Positions 30,057 through 39,225 of a stretch of 64,000 bases of DNA are shown piece by piece (the first letter of the stretch is position 1; every line of letters starts with the position of its first letter). The notes beneath the pieces were generated by a model. The model was given only the letters and a program-made list of their open reading frames with translations, did not search any database and was not told the DNA's origin. The position numbers were made by a program, and so were the translations under genes. The DNA comes from Verrucomicrobiota bacterium (GTDB taxonomy: Bacteria; Pseudomonadota; Gammaproteobacteria; Coxiellales; Coxiellaceae), in assembly GCA_013287435.1 (NCBI GenBank), contig JABDDU010000001.1, positions 1-64,000 on the forward strand, written 5' to 3'.

Positions 30057-30766
30057 TTCGTTTATTGAAATCTGCGTTTTTCATCGTATTTTTTAGCCTT
30101 TTTGCATTATTGTCCGGTTGTTTTGATTCATCACAACCAGCACCCGTCGTGGATGCATGGTATCAAAAGGGTGCTGCTTCTAATTTTTACATTGTCAGAC
30201 GTGGCGATACGATTTACTCGATTGCTTTTTCATTTGGACTGGATTATCGAGAGTTGGCTGCTGCTAATAATTTAAATCCACCGTATCCGATTACTTCCGG
30301 CGAGCGTTTGATTATGACGCATCGACCGCCCAGTCAAACACCCCAAAGAGCATTAGTTACGCCGCGTATTCAATACACAACAGAACCAACCGTTTATTAT
30401 TCGTCTGGTTGGTTGCGTCCTGCAAAAGGGCGATTAGTACAAGGGTTTTCGAGAAGTCCAGAGGGTCATCCCGGTATTTCTATTGCTGGACAATTGGGTG
30501 AACCGATACGCGCATCCGCCAGCGGTACGGTGGTTTATAGTGGAGATGGCGTGCGTGGATATGGTAATCTAATTATTATCAAACACAATGATAGCTATTT
30601 AAGCGCCTATGCGTTTAATCAAGAAAATCTAGTGGTAGTCGGTGATCAGATACAAGCGGGAAGCGTAATTGCACGTATGGGGCAAAATGATGCCGGTCGT
30701 ACGTTGCTGTATTTTGAGATTCGGCGCAATGGGGTGCCAGTGAATCCATTGCGGTTTTTACAGTAG
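30053..30766 (+). CDS. nlpD: NlpD-like LysM/M23 lipoprotein
   Basis: 237 residues. The signal peptide ends in a lipobox LLSGC (about residues 19-23). A LysM domain (about 44-90, [20 protein letters not shown]) is followed by a LytM/M23 domain (about 130-237). The M23 metal ligands are degenerate: GHPGISIAG lacks the usual Asp, and the H-x-H and H-F-E positions read YAF and YFE. This is expected of NlpD, which activates amidase AmiC rather than cutting peptidoglycan itself. It precedes rpoS. Confidence 0.9.
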   Translation: MIRLLKSAFFIVFFSLFALLSGCFDSSQPAPVVDAWYQKGAASNFYIVRRGDTIYSIAFSFGLDYRELAAANNLNPPYPITSGERLIMTHRPPSQTPQRALVTPRIQYTTEPTVYYSSGWLRPAKGRLVQGFSRSPEGHPGISIAGQLGEPIRASASGTVVYSGDGVRGYGNLIIIKHNDSYLSAYAFNQENLVVVGDQIQAGSVIARMGQNDAGRTLLYFEIRRNGVPVNPLRFLQ

Positions 30767-30796
30767 AGACGTGCGCGTCAGCGAGCGAGATGATTG

Positions 30797-31900
30797 ATGA
30801 CGAAGAAAAAATTACCACAAAAAATCAAAAAAATTAAAAAAATCACGAAACCGTCTCGTTCAAAAAAAATAACAAAAACAAAAAAAATTATCCAGACTAA
30901 AATAATGACAAAAACCAAACACTCGCCTGAACCAGCAAAACAATCAATAAAAAAAGAAACCAAAAATCACGCTGAAATTTTTGCAGAAAAAAATGAGCCT
31001 GATGTTGCGTCCGTCGACGCATCCATAGAAAAACCTGACTCTTCAGTGGAAGTTGAAAACGAAACCTGGGAAACGCGAGACCCTACGCATATTTATTTGC
31101 GTGAATTGGGTTATAAACCATTATTAACACCCAAAGATGAATTGCGTGTTGCGCGCGATGTTAAAAAAGGCATAAAAGCCGCGCGCGTAAAAATGATTGA
31201 AAGTAATTTACGATTAGTGGTGAAAATTGCGCGACATTATTGTCATCGTGGTTTGGCTTTTTTAGATTTAATTGAAGAGGGAAATTTAGGATTGATGACG
31301 GCGGTTGAAAAATTTGATCCAGAACGCGGATTTCGTTTTTCAACCTATGCCACCTGGTGGATTCGCCAAACGATCGAGCGTGCGATTATGAATCAAAGTC
31401 GCACGGTGCGTTTGCCGATTCACGTCATTAAAGAATTAAATATTTATTTACGCGCCGGAAAAAAAATAGCGTCACGATTAGATCACAAAGCAACGCCGGA
31501 AGAAATTGCAAACCTGATCGATAAACCGGTTGAAGAAATTCGAGAGATGTTATTGTTAGCGCCGGATACTATTTCGATTGATTCGCCTGTGATGCAGGAC
31601 GGTCAAAAAACATTGGTCGATGTGATTGCAGACGATAACAATATTGATCCCGCTGATTTGGTGCAACAAAGTGATTTGGAAGTGCATATCACGCAGTGGT
31701 TGAATGCATTAAATGATCGTGAACGTGAAGTGATTGTGCGTCGCTTTGGATTGCAAGGACATGATCGCGCGACGCTAGAAGAAGTGGGTACGGCGGTTGG
31801 TTTAACGCGTGAACGGGTGCGTCAATTACAACTTGAAGGCTTGAAAAAATTACGCCACATTGTCGAAGCCGAAGGATTAACGAAAGAGGATTCGGAGTGA
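30797..31900 (+). CDS. rpoS: RNA polymerase sigma factor RpoS
   Basis: 367 residues from the ATG at 30797; a TTG at 30794 is the only longer choice. The conserved part starts at RDPTHIYLRELGYKPLLTP (region 1.2), with region 2 (RGLAFLDLIEEGNLGLM, FSTYATWWIRQTIERAI) and region 4 (LEEVGTAVGLTRERVRQLQ). It is the stationary-phase sigma factor, placed after nlpD as usual. The N-terminus is odd: about the first 45 residues are extremely Lys-rich and low-complexity, absent from E. coli RpoS. The last 9 bp overlap an antisense tRNA-Pro gene. Confidence 0.93.
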   Translation: MTKKKLPQKIKKIKKITKPSRSKKITKTKKIIQTKIMTKTKHSPEPAKQSIKKETKNHAEIFAEKNEPDVASVDASIEKPDSSVEVENETWETRDPTHIYLRELGYKPLLTPKDELRVARDVKKGIKAARVKMIESNLRLVVKIARHYCHRGLAFLDLIEEGNLGLMTAVEKFDPERGFRFSTYATWWIRQTIERAIMNQSRTVRLPIHVIKELNIYLRAGKKIASRLDHKATPEEIANLIDKPVEEIREMLLLAPDTISIDSPVMQDGQKTLVDVIADDNNIDPADLVQQSDLEVHITQWLNALNDREREVIVRRFGLQGHDRATLEEVGTAVGLTRERVRQLQLEGLKKLRHIVEAEGLTKEDSE

Positions 31901-31965
31901 GAGGATTCGAACCTCCGGCCCCTGCTTCCCGAAAGCAGTGCTCTACCAGGCTGAGCTACACTCCG
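31892..31965 (-). tRNA. tRNA-Pro (anticodon CGG)
   Basis: 74 nt without CCA. The acceptor stem CGGAGTG pairs perfectly with CACTCCG, the discriminator is A, the anticodon loop TTCGGGA gives CGG, and the T-loop is TTCGAAT. It is close to E. coli proK. Its 3' acceptor end overlaps the last nine bases of rpoS, including the stop codon, in antisense. Confidence 0.95.
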
Positions 31966-31974
31966 CGGTGATGG

Positions 31975-32154
31975 TGTGAGTGTGAGTGTGAGTGTGAGTT
32001 ATTAGTGTGAGTGTGAGTGTGAGAAAATTCTAAACAATATCTAAAATTGTTTAACCACCTAAAAATAATAAAAAAACATTAAACCGTACCTCTGACACTC
32101 ACACTGATAACTCACACTCACACTAATAACTCACACTCACGCTCACACTAATAA
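31975..32154. repeat. Microsatellite hairpin with CCTCTGA-type core
   Basis: The left arm is (GTGAGT)n interrupted by TATTAG; the right arm is (CACACT)n with the matching interruption AATAAC, so both arms changed together. The core between them reads TTAAACCGTACCTCTGACAC. The right end supplies the ispB stop region (32148). It is not followed by a T-run. Confidence 0.8.
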
Positions 32155-33161
32155 CCCCTTCGCACGGCAAATAATACCAACTCTTCCATTGCATTACGAT
32201 AGATAGATTCAGGAATATTTTTTAATGCATGATTGGCCAATGTGGCACATTCATTCGCTTTATTTCGCGTCATTGTAAATGCGTTGGTTTCTTTTAAAAT
32301 AGATAATATTTCATCTAATGCGTTTATATCACCTGTTTTAATAGCATTGCGAACCACCAAAGATTTTTCAGGAATCGCATTTTGCATCGCATAAATTAAA
32401 GGTAATGTCACTTTGCCATCACGCAAATCATCACCGATATTTTTTCCCGTCATTGCTGCGGAAGTTTCATAATCCAATAAATCATCAATCATTTGAAAAG
32501 TAATTCCCAAATGCAAACCATAATCAGACATTGCTTTTACATCGGTATTTTCAGCATTTTCTAATAGCGCACCAATTTCAGTTGCTGCCGAAAATAATTT
32601 TGCCGTTTTTTGTGTGATGACCTGAAAATAATTATCTTCTGATAAGTCTGCATCATGTTGATTCATGAGCTGCGTGATTTCGCCTTCGGCAATGGCATTC
32701 GTGGCTTCCGATAAAACCTGCATGATAGCGGAATCATTGTGACGTGCGAGTATTTGAAACGCACGAGAATATAAAAAGTCTCCGACTAAAACGCTGGCGG
32801 CATTGCCCCAAATGGCATTTGCGGTTTGCTGACCACGTCGCAATTCAGAATGGTCAACGACGTCATCATGGAGCAAAGTGGCGGTATGTACAAATTCAAT
32901 AACAACGGCAAGCTCGTAATGTTTTTTTTCTAAAGCGCGCTTATTTGAAAAGGCACGTGCCGCAAGAATAACCAGCAAGGGACGCAATTGTTTGCCTTTG
33001 GTTTTAAAAATATGTTGTGTGATTTCACGGGTTAATGGCACGCTGGACGCTAACTCTTTATGAATGAGATGATCAACAGCTTCCAAATCACTGGCGACGA
33101 GCGCGCGAATGTTTTGTAGGATTTCTGCTGGATTTTCAATGAGGGCGTGGGATGTTTTCAT
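32148..33161 (-). CDS. ispB: Octaprenyl diphosphate synthase
   Basis: 337 residues. The first Asp-rich motif is LLHDDVVDHSELRRG and the second QMIDDLLDY; GKQLRPLL is the substrate-binding segment. It makes the side chain of ubiquinone. It is divergent from rplU-rpmA-obgE, the conserved arrangement. The 3' end runs into the microsatellite hairpin. Confidence 0.95.
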   Translation of the reverse strand: MKTSHALIENPAEILQNIRALVASDLEAVDHLIHKELASSVPLTREITQHIFKTKGKQLRPLLVILAARAFSNKRALEKKHYELAVVIEFVHTATLLHDDVVDHSELRRGQQTANAIWGNAASVLVGDFLYSRAFQILARHNDSAIMQVLSEATNAIAEGEITQLMNQHDADLSEDNYFQVITQKTAKLFSAATEIGALLENAENTDVKAMSDYGLHLGITFQMIDDLLDYETSAAMTGKNIGDDLRDGKVTLPLIYAMQNAIPEKSLVVRNAIKTGDINALDEILSILKETNAFTMTRNKANECATLANHALKNIPESIYRNAMEELVLFAVRRGY

Positions 33162-33278
33162 GCGGGTATGCTAGGGGGTGCGTTTATGAGTGTCAAGCTC
33201 GAAAAAAACTTGCGGGCACTGAATATTTTGCCTACAATGCTCGCTCTTTGAAGATTTCCGAAATAAAGGGCAAAAATC

Positions 33279-33590
33279 ATGTACGCGATTATAGAAACAG
33301 GCGGTAAACAATACCGTGTCGCTGAAGGGCAAATACTGAAAGTTGAAAAGCTAACAGCAGAAGCGGGTCATACGGTTGATTTTGATCGCGTGTTGATGGT
33401 CGGCGAAGGTGAGCAAATGACTGTGGGTGCGCCGATGGTTGCTGGTGCAAAAGTCGTGGCAGAAGTGTTAAAACACGGTCGTGCAGATAAAATTCGCATC
33501 ATTAAATTTAGACGCCGCAAACATCACATGAAAAAAGCGGGTCATCGTCAGTATTTTACAGAAGTGAAAATTACAAAAGTTCAAGCGTAA
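33279..33590 (+). CDS. rplU: 50S ribosomal protein L21
   Basis: 103 residues, the standard length. It starts [18 protein letters not shown] and contains [20 protein letters not shown], the rRNA-binding signature. It is first gene of rplU-rpmA-obgE. Confidence 0.98.
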   Translation: MYAIIETGGKQYRVAEGQILKVEKLTAEAGHTVDFDRVLMVGEGEQMTVGAPMVAGAKVVAEVLKHGRADKIRIIKFRRRKHHMKKAGHRQYFTEVKITKVQA

Positions 33591-33602
33591 AGGTAATCAA
33601 AC

Positions 33603-33860
33603 ATGGCACATAAAAAAGCGGGCGGTTCAACGCGCAATGGTCGCGACTCCAACCCAAAATATTTAGGCGTAAAAGCATTCGGTGGCGAAAGCGTGATTGC
33701 CGGCAATATTATTATTCGTCAACGCGGCACGAACTGTCATCCTGGAAAGGGCGTTGGCATGGGCCGTGATCATACGTTATATGCATTGATTGACGGTAAA
33801 GTTTGTTTTTCAATCAAAGGGCCGAATCGTCGTAAAACAGTTTCTGTTGTAACAGTGTAA
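33603..33860 (+). CDS. rpmA: 50S ribosomal protein L27
   Basis: 85 residues. It begins [20 protein letters not shown], without the cleaved N-terminal extension found in Firmicutes. [20 protein letters not shown] is conserved. The gap to rplU is 12 bp. Confidence 0.98.
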   Translation: MAHKKAGGSTRNGRDSNPKYLGVKAFGGESVIAGNIIIRQRGTNCHPGKGVGMGRDHTLYALIDGKVCFSIKGPNRRKTVSVVTV

Positions 33861-35227
<1,367 letters not shown>

Positions 35228-35264
35228 GGACTTACTCCAAAAATTTGATATGTAAAGAGGCGAA

Positions 35265-35293
35265 ATTCTGACGTTTTATGCATGACTTGTCAA
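35265..35293 (-). promoter_or_regulatory. Putative rpsT promoter
   Basis: On the minus strand TTGACA (35293-35288), a 17-nt spacer, then CAGAAT (35270-35265), 38 bp before the rpsT ATG. The -35 matches consensus and the spacing is ideal; the -10 is partial. Confidence 0.5.
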
Positions 35294-35390
35294 TAAGCTG
35301 GTACAACCCTGTTATCACGCATCCTGCCCCTCCATTTTTAAATTTGCGCTCTTGATAGAAATACACTATTTTGTTTGTAACATCAAAAAA

Positions 35391-36947
35391 ATGGAATTTA
35401 AAGATCGCGTGACACAAAAATTAGTAAAATCCACCTCAACCGTCGCATTTTTTACATTGCTATCGCGCATCATGGGATTTGCGCGCGATATTATTTTGGC
35501 CAGCATTTTTGGCGCAGGTGGATTGTTTGATGCTTTTGTTGTGGCCTTTCGTTTGCCGAATTTTTTACGCCGATTATTTGGTGAAGGTGCATTTGCGCAA
35601 GCGTTTGTGCCTATTTTGGCAGAGCATCGTGCGCAAAAAAGTCATGACGACGCGCAGCAATTTGTTGATCATATTGCGGGAACGCTGACATTTGTGGTTT
35701 CTGTTGTGGTGATGATCGCCGAAATTTTCTCACCTCTTTTAATTATGATTTTTGCACCTGGTTTTATGCATGATCCTGCGCGTTTTTATGTTGCCGAACA
35801 CATGATTCGCATTATGTTTCCGTATTTATTATTAATTGTATTAACCGCTTTTGCGGGTGCCATATTAAATACGTACGGTCTTTTTGCAGCGCCTGCATTT
35901 GCGCCGGTGCTATTAAATATTGCTTTAATTGGCGTTGCCTTATTATGGGCACCGCATACCACCATGCCGATTTATGTTTTAGCATGGGGTGTAATGATCG
36001 GTGGTTTCGCGCAACTCTTTATTCAAATTCCTTTTTTAAAACGCGTCAATTTAATGCCGCGATTTAAAATAGGGTTTCATGATCCGGGTGTGGTGCGTGT
36101 TATGAAACGCATGTTGCCAGCATTATTTGGTGTGTCGATCGCGCAAATTAGTTTATTGGTCGATAATGTGTTCGCGTCATTTTTACAACGAGGCAGTATT
36201 TCATGGTTGTATTATTCCGATCGATTAATTTATTTTCCGCTGGGCATTATTGGTGTTGCTCTTGCCACTGTCGTCATGCCGCATTTATCGAGAAATCACG
36301 CTGAAAAAGATGAAAAAGTATTTTCGGAAACATTGGATTGGGCATTGCGTTGCACGTTATTTATTGGCGTACCGTCTGCTGTTGGATTATTTGTATTGGC
36401 AGGCCCGATATTATCAACCTTAATTCATTACGGACGATTTAATAGTTTTGATGTGGTGATGACGGCAAAAAGTTTAAGTGCATTTGCAGTGGGTTTACCG
36501 GCATTTATGTTAATAAAAATTCTCGCATCGGCTTTTTATGCGAGGCAAAATATTCGTTCACCCGTTAAAATCGCTGCCATTGCGTTAACGGTAAATTTAA
36601 TTTTTAATGCAATATTAATTTTCCCCTTAAAACACGCTGGATTAGCGTTATCGACATCGATTGCTTCGATTGTCAACGCATCGCTATTGTGGATTTTACT
36701 TATTCGCAGCACTATTTTTTCGCCTGGTAAAAAATGGCGTAAAACAATTATGCAATTGGTCATTGCCAATGGCGTCATGGCTTTTATTATTTATAGTCTT
36801 GCGGGATCATTAACGCCGTGGTTAACATGGCCTGTTTTAACACGTATTTTGCATTTGATTTTGATTTTGGGTGCGGGTATGGTGAGTTATTTTTTATTGC
36901 TGGGAGTGATGGGTGTACGGATTAGGCATTTTCGGTCGCCGTGTTGA
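35391..36947 (+). CDS. murJ: Lipid II flippase MurJ
   Basis: 518 residues from the ATG at 35391. There are about 14 membrane segments. Characteristic segments are LLSRIMGFARDIILASIFGAG, FVVAFRLPNFLRRLFGEGAF and QAFVPILAEHR. It flips lipid II across the inner membrane. The longer frame to 35352 adds residues without a site. It is followed by a microsatellite hairpin and ribF. Confidence 0.95.
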   Translation: MEFKDRVTQKLVKSTSTVAFFTLLSRIMGFARDIILASIFGAGGLFDAFVVAFRLPNFLRRLFGEGAFAQAFVPILAEHRAQKSHDDAQQFVDHIAGTLTFVVSVVVMIAEIFSPLLIMIFAPGFMHDPARFYVAEHMIRIMFPYLLLIVLTAFAGAILNTYGLFAAPAFAPVLLNIALIGVALLWAPHTTMPIYVLAWGVMIGGFAQLFIQIPFLKRVNLMPRFKIGFHDPGVVRVMKRMLPALFGVSIAQISLLVDNVFASFLQRGSISWLYYSDRLIYFPLGIIGVALATVVMPHLSRNHAEKDEKVFSETLDWALRCTLFIGVPSAVGLFVLAGPILSTLIHYGRFNSFDVVMTAKSLSAFAVGLPAFMLIKILASAFYARQNIRSPVKIAAIALTVNLIFNAILIFPLKHAGLALSTSIASIVNASLLWILLIRSTIFSPGKKWRKTIMQLVIANGVMAFIIYSLAGSLTPWLTWPVLTRILHLILILGAGMVSYFLLLGVMGVRIRHFRSPC

Positions 36948-36949
36948 GG

Positions 36950-37040
36950 TGTGAGTGTGAGTTATCAGTGTGAGTGTCAGAGGTACGTTTTAGACTATTT
37001 ATATTACTCACACACTCACACTCACACTCATGTTTCACAC
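36950..37040. repeat. Microsatellite hairpin with inverted CCTCTGA-type core
   Basis: The left arm is GTGAGT/TATCAG units, then the core GTCAGAGGTACGTTTTAGAC (the reverse orientation of the core in the other copies). The right arm is CTCACACTCACACTCAC up to CATGTTTCACAC. It lies between murJ and ribF. Confidence 0.75.
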
Positions 37041-37062
37041 TGATATTTTGCGTAGCGAATAT

Positions 37063-37977
37063 ATGAAACTTATTAGAAATCCAGTCCTGTATCATCAACG
37101 GTCAGTTATCACGATTGGCAATTTCGATGGTTTGCATAACGGCCATCAACGATTAATTGAAACCTTAATTAATGCATCGAAAGCATTGCGATTACCCTCT
37201 TTATTAGTGACATTTGAACCACATCCGACCGAGTTTTTTTTTCCGCAAAATCCCGCACCCCGTTTAATGCGCTTTTCTGAGAAATGGAATGCCGTTAAAA
37301 AATGGGGTGTCGACTATTTTTGTTGCTTGCGTTTCAATCAAAAACTCGCGCAATTATCCGCTGAAGATTTTGTCAAAACGATTTTGGTGGATCAATTGGG
37401 GGCGAAAAAAATAATGGTTGGCGATGATTTTCGTTTTGGCACTAAGCGATTGGGTGATGTTTCTTTATTGCAAACGCTCGGAAAAAAATATGATTTTGAG
37501 GTGGTCGCACTTTCACAATCATTATATCGCGGTGATCGTATCAGCAGCACACGTGTGCGCGACGCTGTATTTGAAGGCGATTTTAAAAGGGTGTCTGCTC
37601 TAACCCATCACCCGTTTTGCTTAACAGGACACGTTGCGTATGGTGATCAAATCGGGCGACAATTGGGTTTTCCAACCGCCAATATTTATTTGCGCCGCAA
37701 ACAAGTGCCGTTGATGGGAATTTTTGTGGTGCACGTGCATGGATTACATCATCGTATTTTATCAGGCGTTGCCAGTGTGGGTTATCGCCCCACCTTTGAT
37801 GGCAAAAAAATACTCTTAGAAGTTTTTATATTTGATTTTGATGAAATTATTTATGGGCGTAAAATCACCGTAGAATTTTTACATAAAATTCGAGATGAAT
37901 TGAAATTTGATTCGGTGGATGAATTGGTTGTGCAGATTAAAAAGGATGTGGTCATGGCGAAACATTATTTTTTGTAA
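37063..37977 (+). CDS. ribF: Bifunctional riboflavin kinase / FAD synthetase
   Basis: 304 residues from the ATG at 37063. The FMN adenylyltransferase domain has ITIGNFDGLHNGHQRLIE and VGDDFRFG; the riboflavin kinase domain has GDQIGRQLGFPTANI, SGVASVGYRPTF and EVFIFDFDEIIYG. It makes FMN and FAD. The frame is open to 37030, but that ATG lies in the microsatellite. Confidence 0.95.
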   Translation: MKLIRNPVLYHQRSVITIGNFDGLHNGHQRLIETLINASKALRLPSLLVTFEPHPTEFFFPQNPAPRLMRFSEKWNAVKKWGVDYFCCLRFNQKLAQLSAEDFVKTILVDQLGAKKIMVGDDFRFGTKRLGDVSLLQTLGKKYDFEVVALSQSLYRGDRISSTRVRDAVFEGDFKRVSALTHHPFCLTGHVAYGDQIGRQLGFPTANIYLRRKQVPLMGIFVVHVHGLHHRILSGVASVGYRPTFDGKKILLEVFIFDFDEIIYGRKITVEFLHKIRDELKFDSVDELVVQIKKDVVMAKHYFL

Positions 37978-37984
37978 AGATTTT

Positions 37985-38168
37985 CTCTGTACACGACAAA
38001 AAATATGAAAGTGCGAGTGATGATATGACTGTGGTGTTTTGAGTGGAGTGTGAATGTCAGGGATGACATTCCCAAGCCTATACGGATGTATTCACGGCGT
38101 CTCCACGAGAAATACCACGGTCATATCATCCAACGAGCGGTTGAATATAAAAATTGTTGTGTGCAAAG
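37985..38168. mobile_element. Family C miniature element, 184 bp
   Basis: The ends are CTCTGTACACGACAA and (reverse complement) CTTTGCACACAACAAT. A perfect 9-bp target duplication, AAAGATTTT, lies at 37976-37984 and 38169-38177. The interior has the inverted segments ATGATATGACTGTGGTG / TACCACGGTCATATCAT, and a smaller central hairpin (AATGTCAGGGATGACATT). It is the fuller version of the 81-bp copy at 6551. No coding capacity. Confidence 0.85.
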
Positions 38169-38175
38169 AAAGATT

Positions 38176-38457
38176 TTATGATGTCTTGTTCGCGCCGTGA
38201 TTTAAATTCAATACGTGTGCTTGTGCATCGGCTGCGTTCATGCTGGCAACGAGCGGTCCATTCACCTCTAATTGTCCCGCTTGTTCTTGCTCGGTAATCA
38301 AATCTTTTTGTTCACGTGCGGTGAAAGGAGTGAGTGACAGCGATGCGTGATCAGGGGTTGCGGGTTGGTTATTAAAAAAAATGTTGTAACACACAACAAT
38401 CAAGATAGTGACGAACAGTACAGAAAAACAATAATTTAATTTTTTGATGGTTTTCAT
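38176..38457 (-). CDS. Small single-pass membrane protein, unknown
   Basis: 93 residues. One N-terminal membrane segment (YCFSVLFVTILIVVCYNIFF), then a polar domain with REQKDLITEQEQ and LEVNGPLVASMNAADAQAHV. GGAG lies 6 nt before the ATG. The stop codon lies in the right target duplication of the family C element. No family recognised; likely a bitopic envelope protein. Confidence 0.6.
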   Translation of the reverse strand: MKTIKKLNYCFSVLFVTILIVVCYNIFFNNQPATPDHASLSLTPFTAREQKDLITEQEQAGQLEVNGPLVASMNAADAQAHVLNLNHGANKTS

Positions 38458-38576
38458 GGTGCACTCCGTATGAGCGTCAGTGTCCGGTCTGCTCAGTCAG
38501 TAAGATCAATTCGCATTTTACATTTTTCTAGACTATCATACGGCACATATTTGAACATAGTCATTGCGGGGATGAA

Positions 38577-38966
38577 ATGAGAAATCCAATCAACGTAGGA
38601 CGCCCAAACGAAGAGCGTGATACAAGTTCGTCTCGAGGGCAACGTGTGCTTGTACAGCAGGGTTTGAGGACATTTCTTCATGCTGCCCAAGAAGATCGGA
38701 GAAAGCTTCAAGAAGAAAATAAAGCATTAAGGGGAGAGCTGGAAAAAGTGACGGGAGAGCTGGAAAGAGTGACAAGAGAACTGGCAATAGAGAAAAGAAA
38801 AATTTCACCTTATTCTTTAAAACTATCAAGGCCTACCAGGACAAGCAGTGCACGCGGACGGCTTTTTTCATCTCCACCAAAGGAACTCTTGTCATCAAGG
38901 AGCTCAAGACGATCCTGGAATGACAGCGTTATTATTCCTCACTCTCCATCCGTCCTACAAAGGTAG
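38577..38966 (+). CDS. Coiled-coil protein of unknown function
   Basis: 129 residues. Residues about 35-75 form a heptad-patterned coiled coil (EENKALRGELEKVTGELERV), followed by a Ser/Arg-rich tail (TSSARGRLFSSPPKELLSSR). There is no signal or membrane segment. GGGGATGA precedes the ATG. Base use is less AT-rich than its neighbours. It is isolated, ending 6 bp before the next small gene. Translation is plausible but no homologue is recognised. Confidence 0.45.
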   Translation: MRNPINVGRPNEERDTSSSRGQRVLVQQGLRTFLHAAQEDRRKLQEENKALRGELEKVTGELERVTRELAIEKRKISPYSLKLSRPTRTSSARGRLFSSPPKELLSSRSSRRSWNDSVIIPHSPSVLQR

Positions 38967-38972
38967 AGCAAA

Positions 38973-39191
38973 ATGATAATACACCTATTCATCACCCTCG
39001 CCTTTATTGCGATTCTGTACTGCTTAGGCAGCGGCGCGTTTTATTTAACAAAACGTGGTCGCGGTGTTTCATTGGCAAAAGCACTAACCTGGCGCATTAT
39101 TCTTGCATTGTTGTTGTTTGGTTTTTTATTTTTAGCGTATCAGATAGGTTGGATTCAACCACACGGATTGTTGCCAGTAAGTGCATCGTGA
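38973..39191 (+). CDS. DUF2909-like two-helix membrane protein
   Basis: 72 residues with two membrane segments (about 3-25 and 42-62) separated by KRGRGVSLAKALTWRI, the arrangement of DUF2909 (twin transmembrane) proteins often found near cytochrome oxidase or housekeeping genes. Function unknown. It precedes ileS by 34 bp. Confidence 0.65.
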   Translation: MIIHLFITLAFIAILYCLGSGAFYLTKRGRGVSLAKALTWRIILALLLFGFLFLAYQIGWIQPHGLLPVSAS

Positions 39192-39225
39192 TATAGTTCT
39201 CTGCTTATTCTAATGAGGCAGGGTT

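Noticed and set aside
30053-30766. Active M23 endopeptidase
   Set aside because: The zinc-ligand positions are substituted, so NlpD-like activator is the better call.
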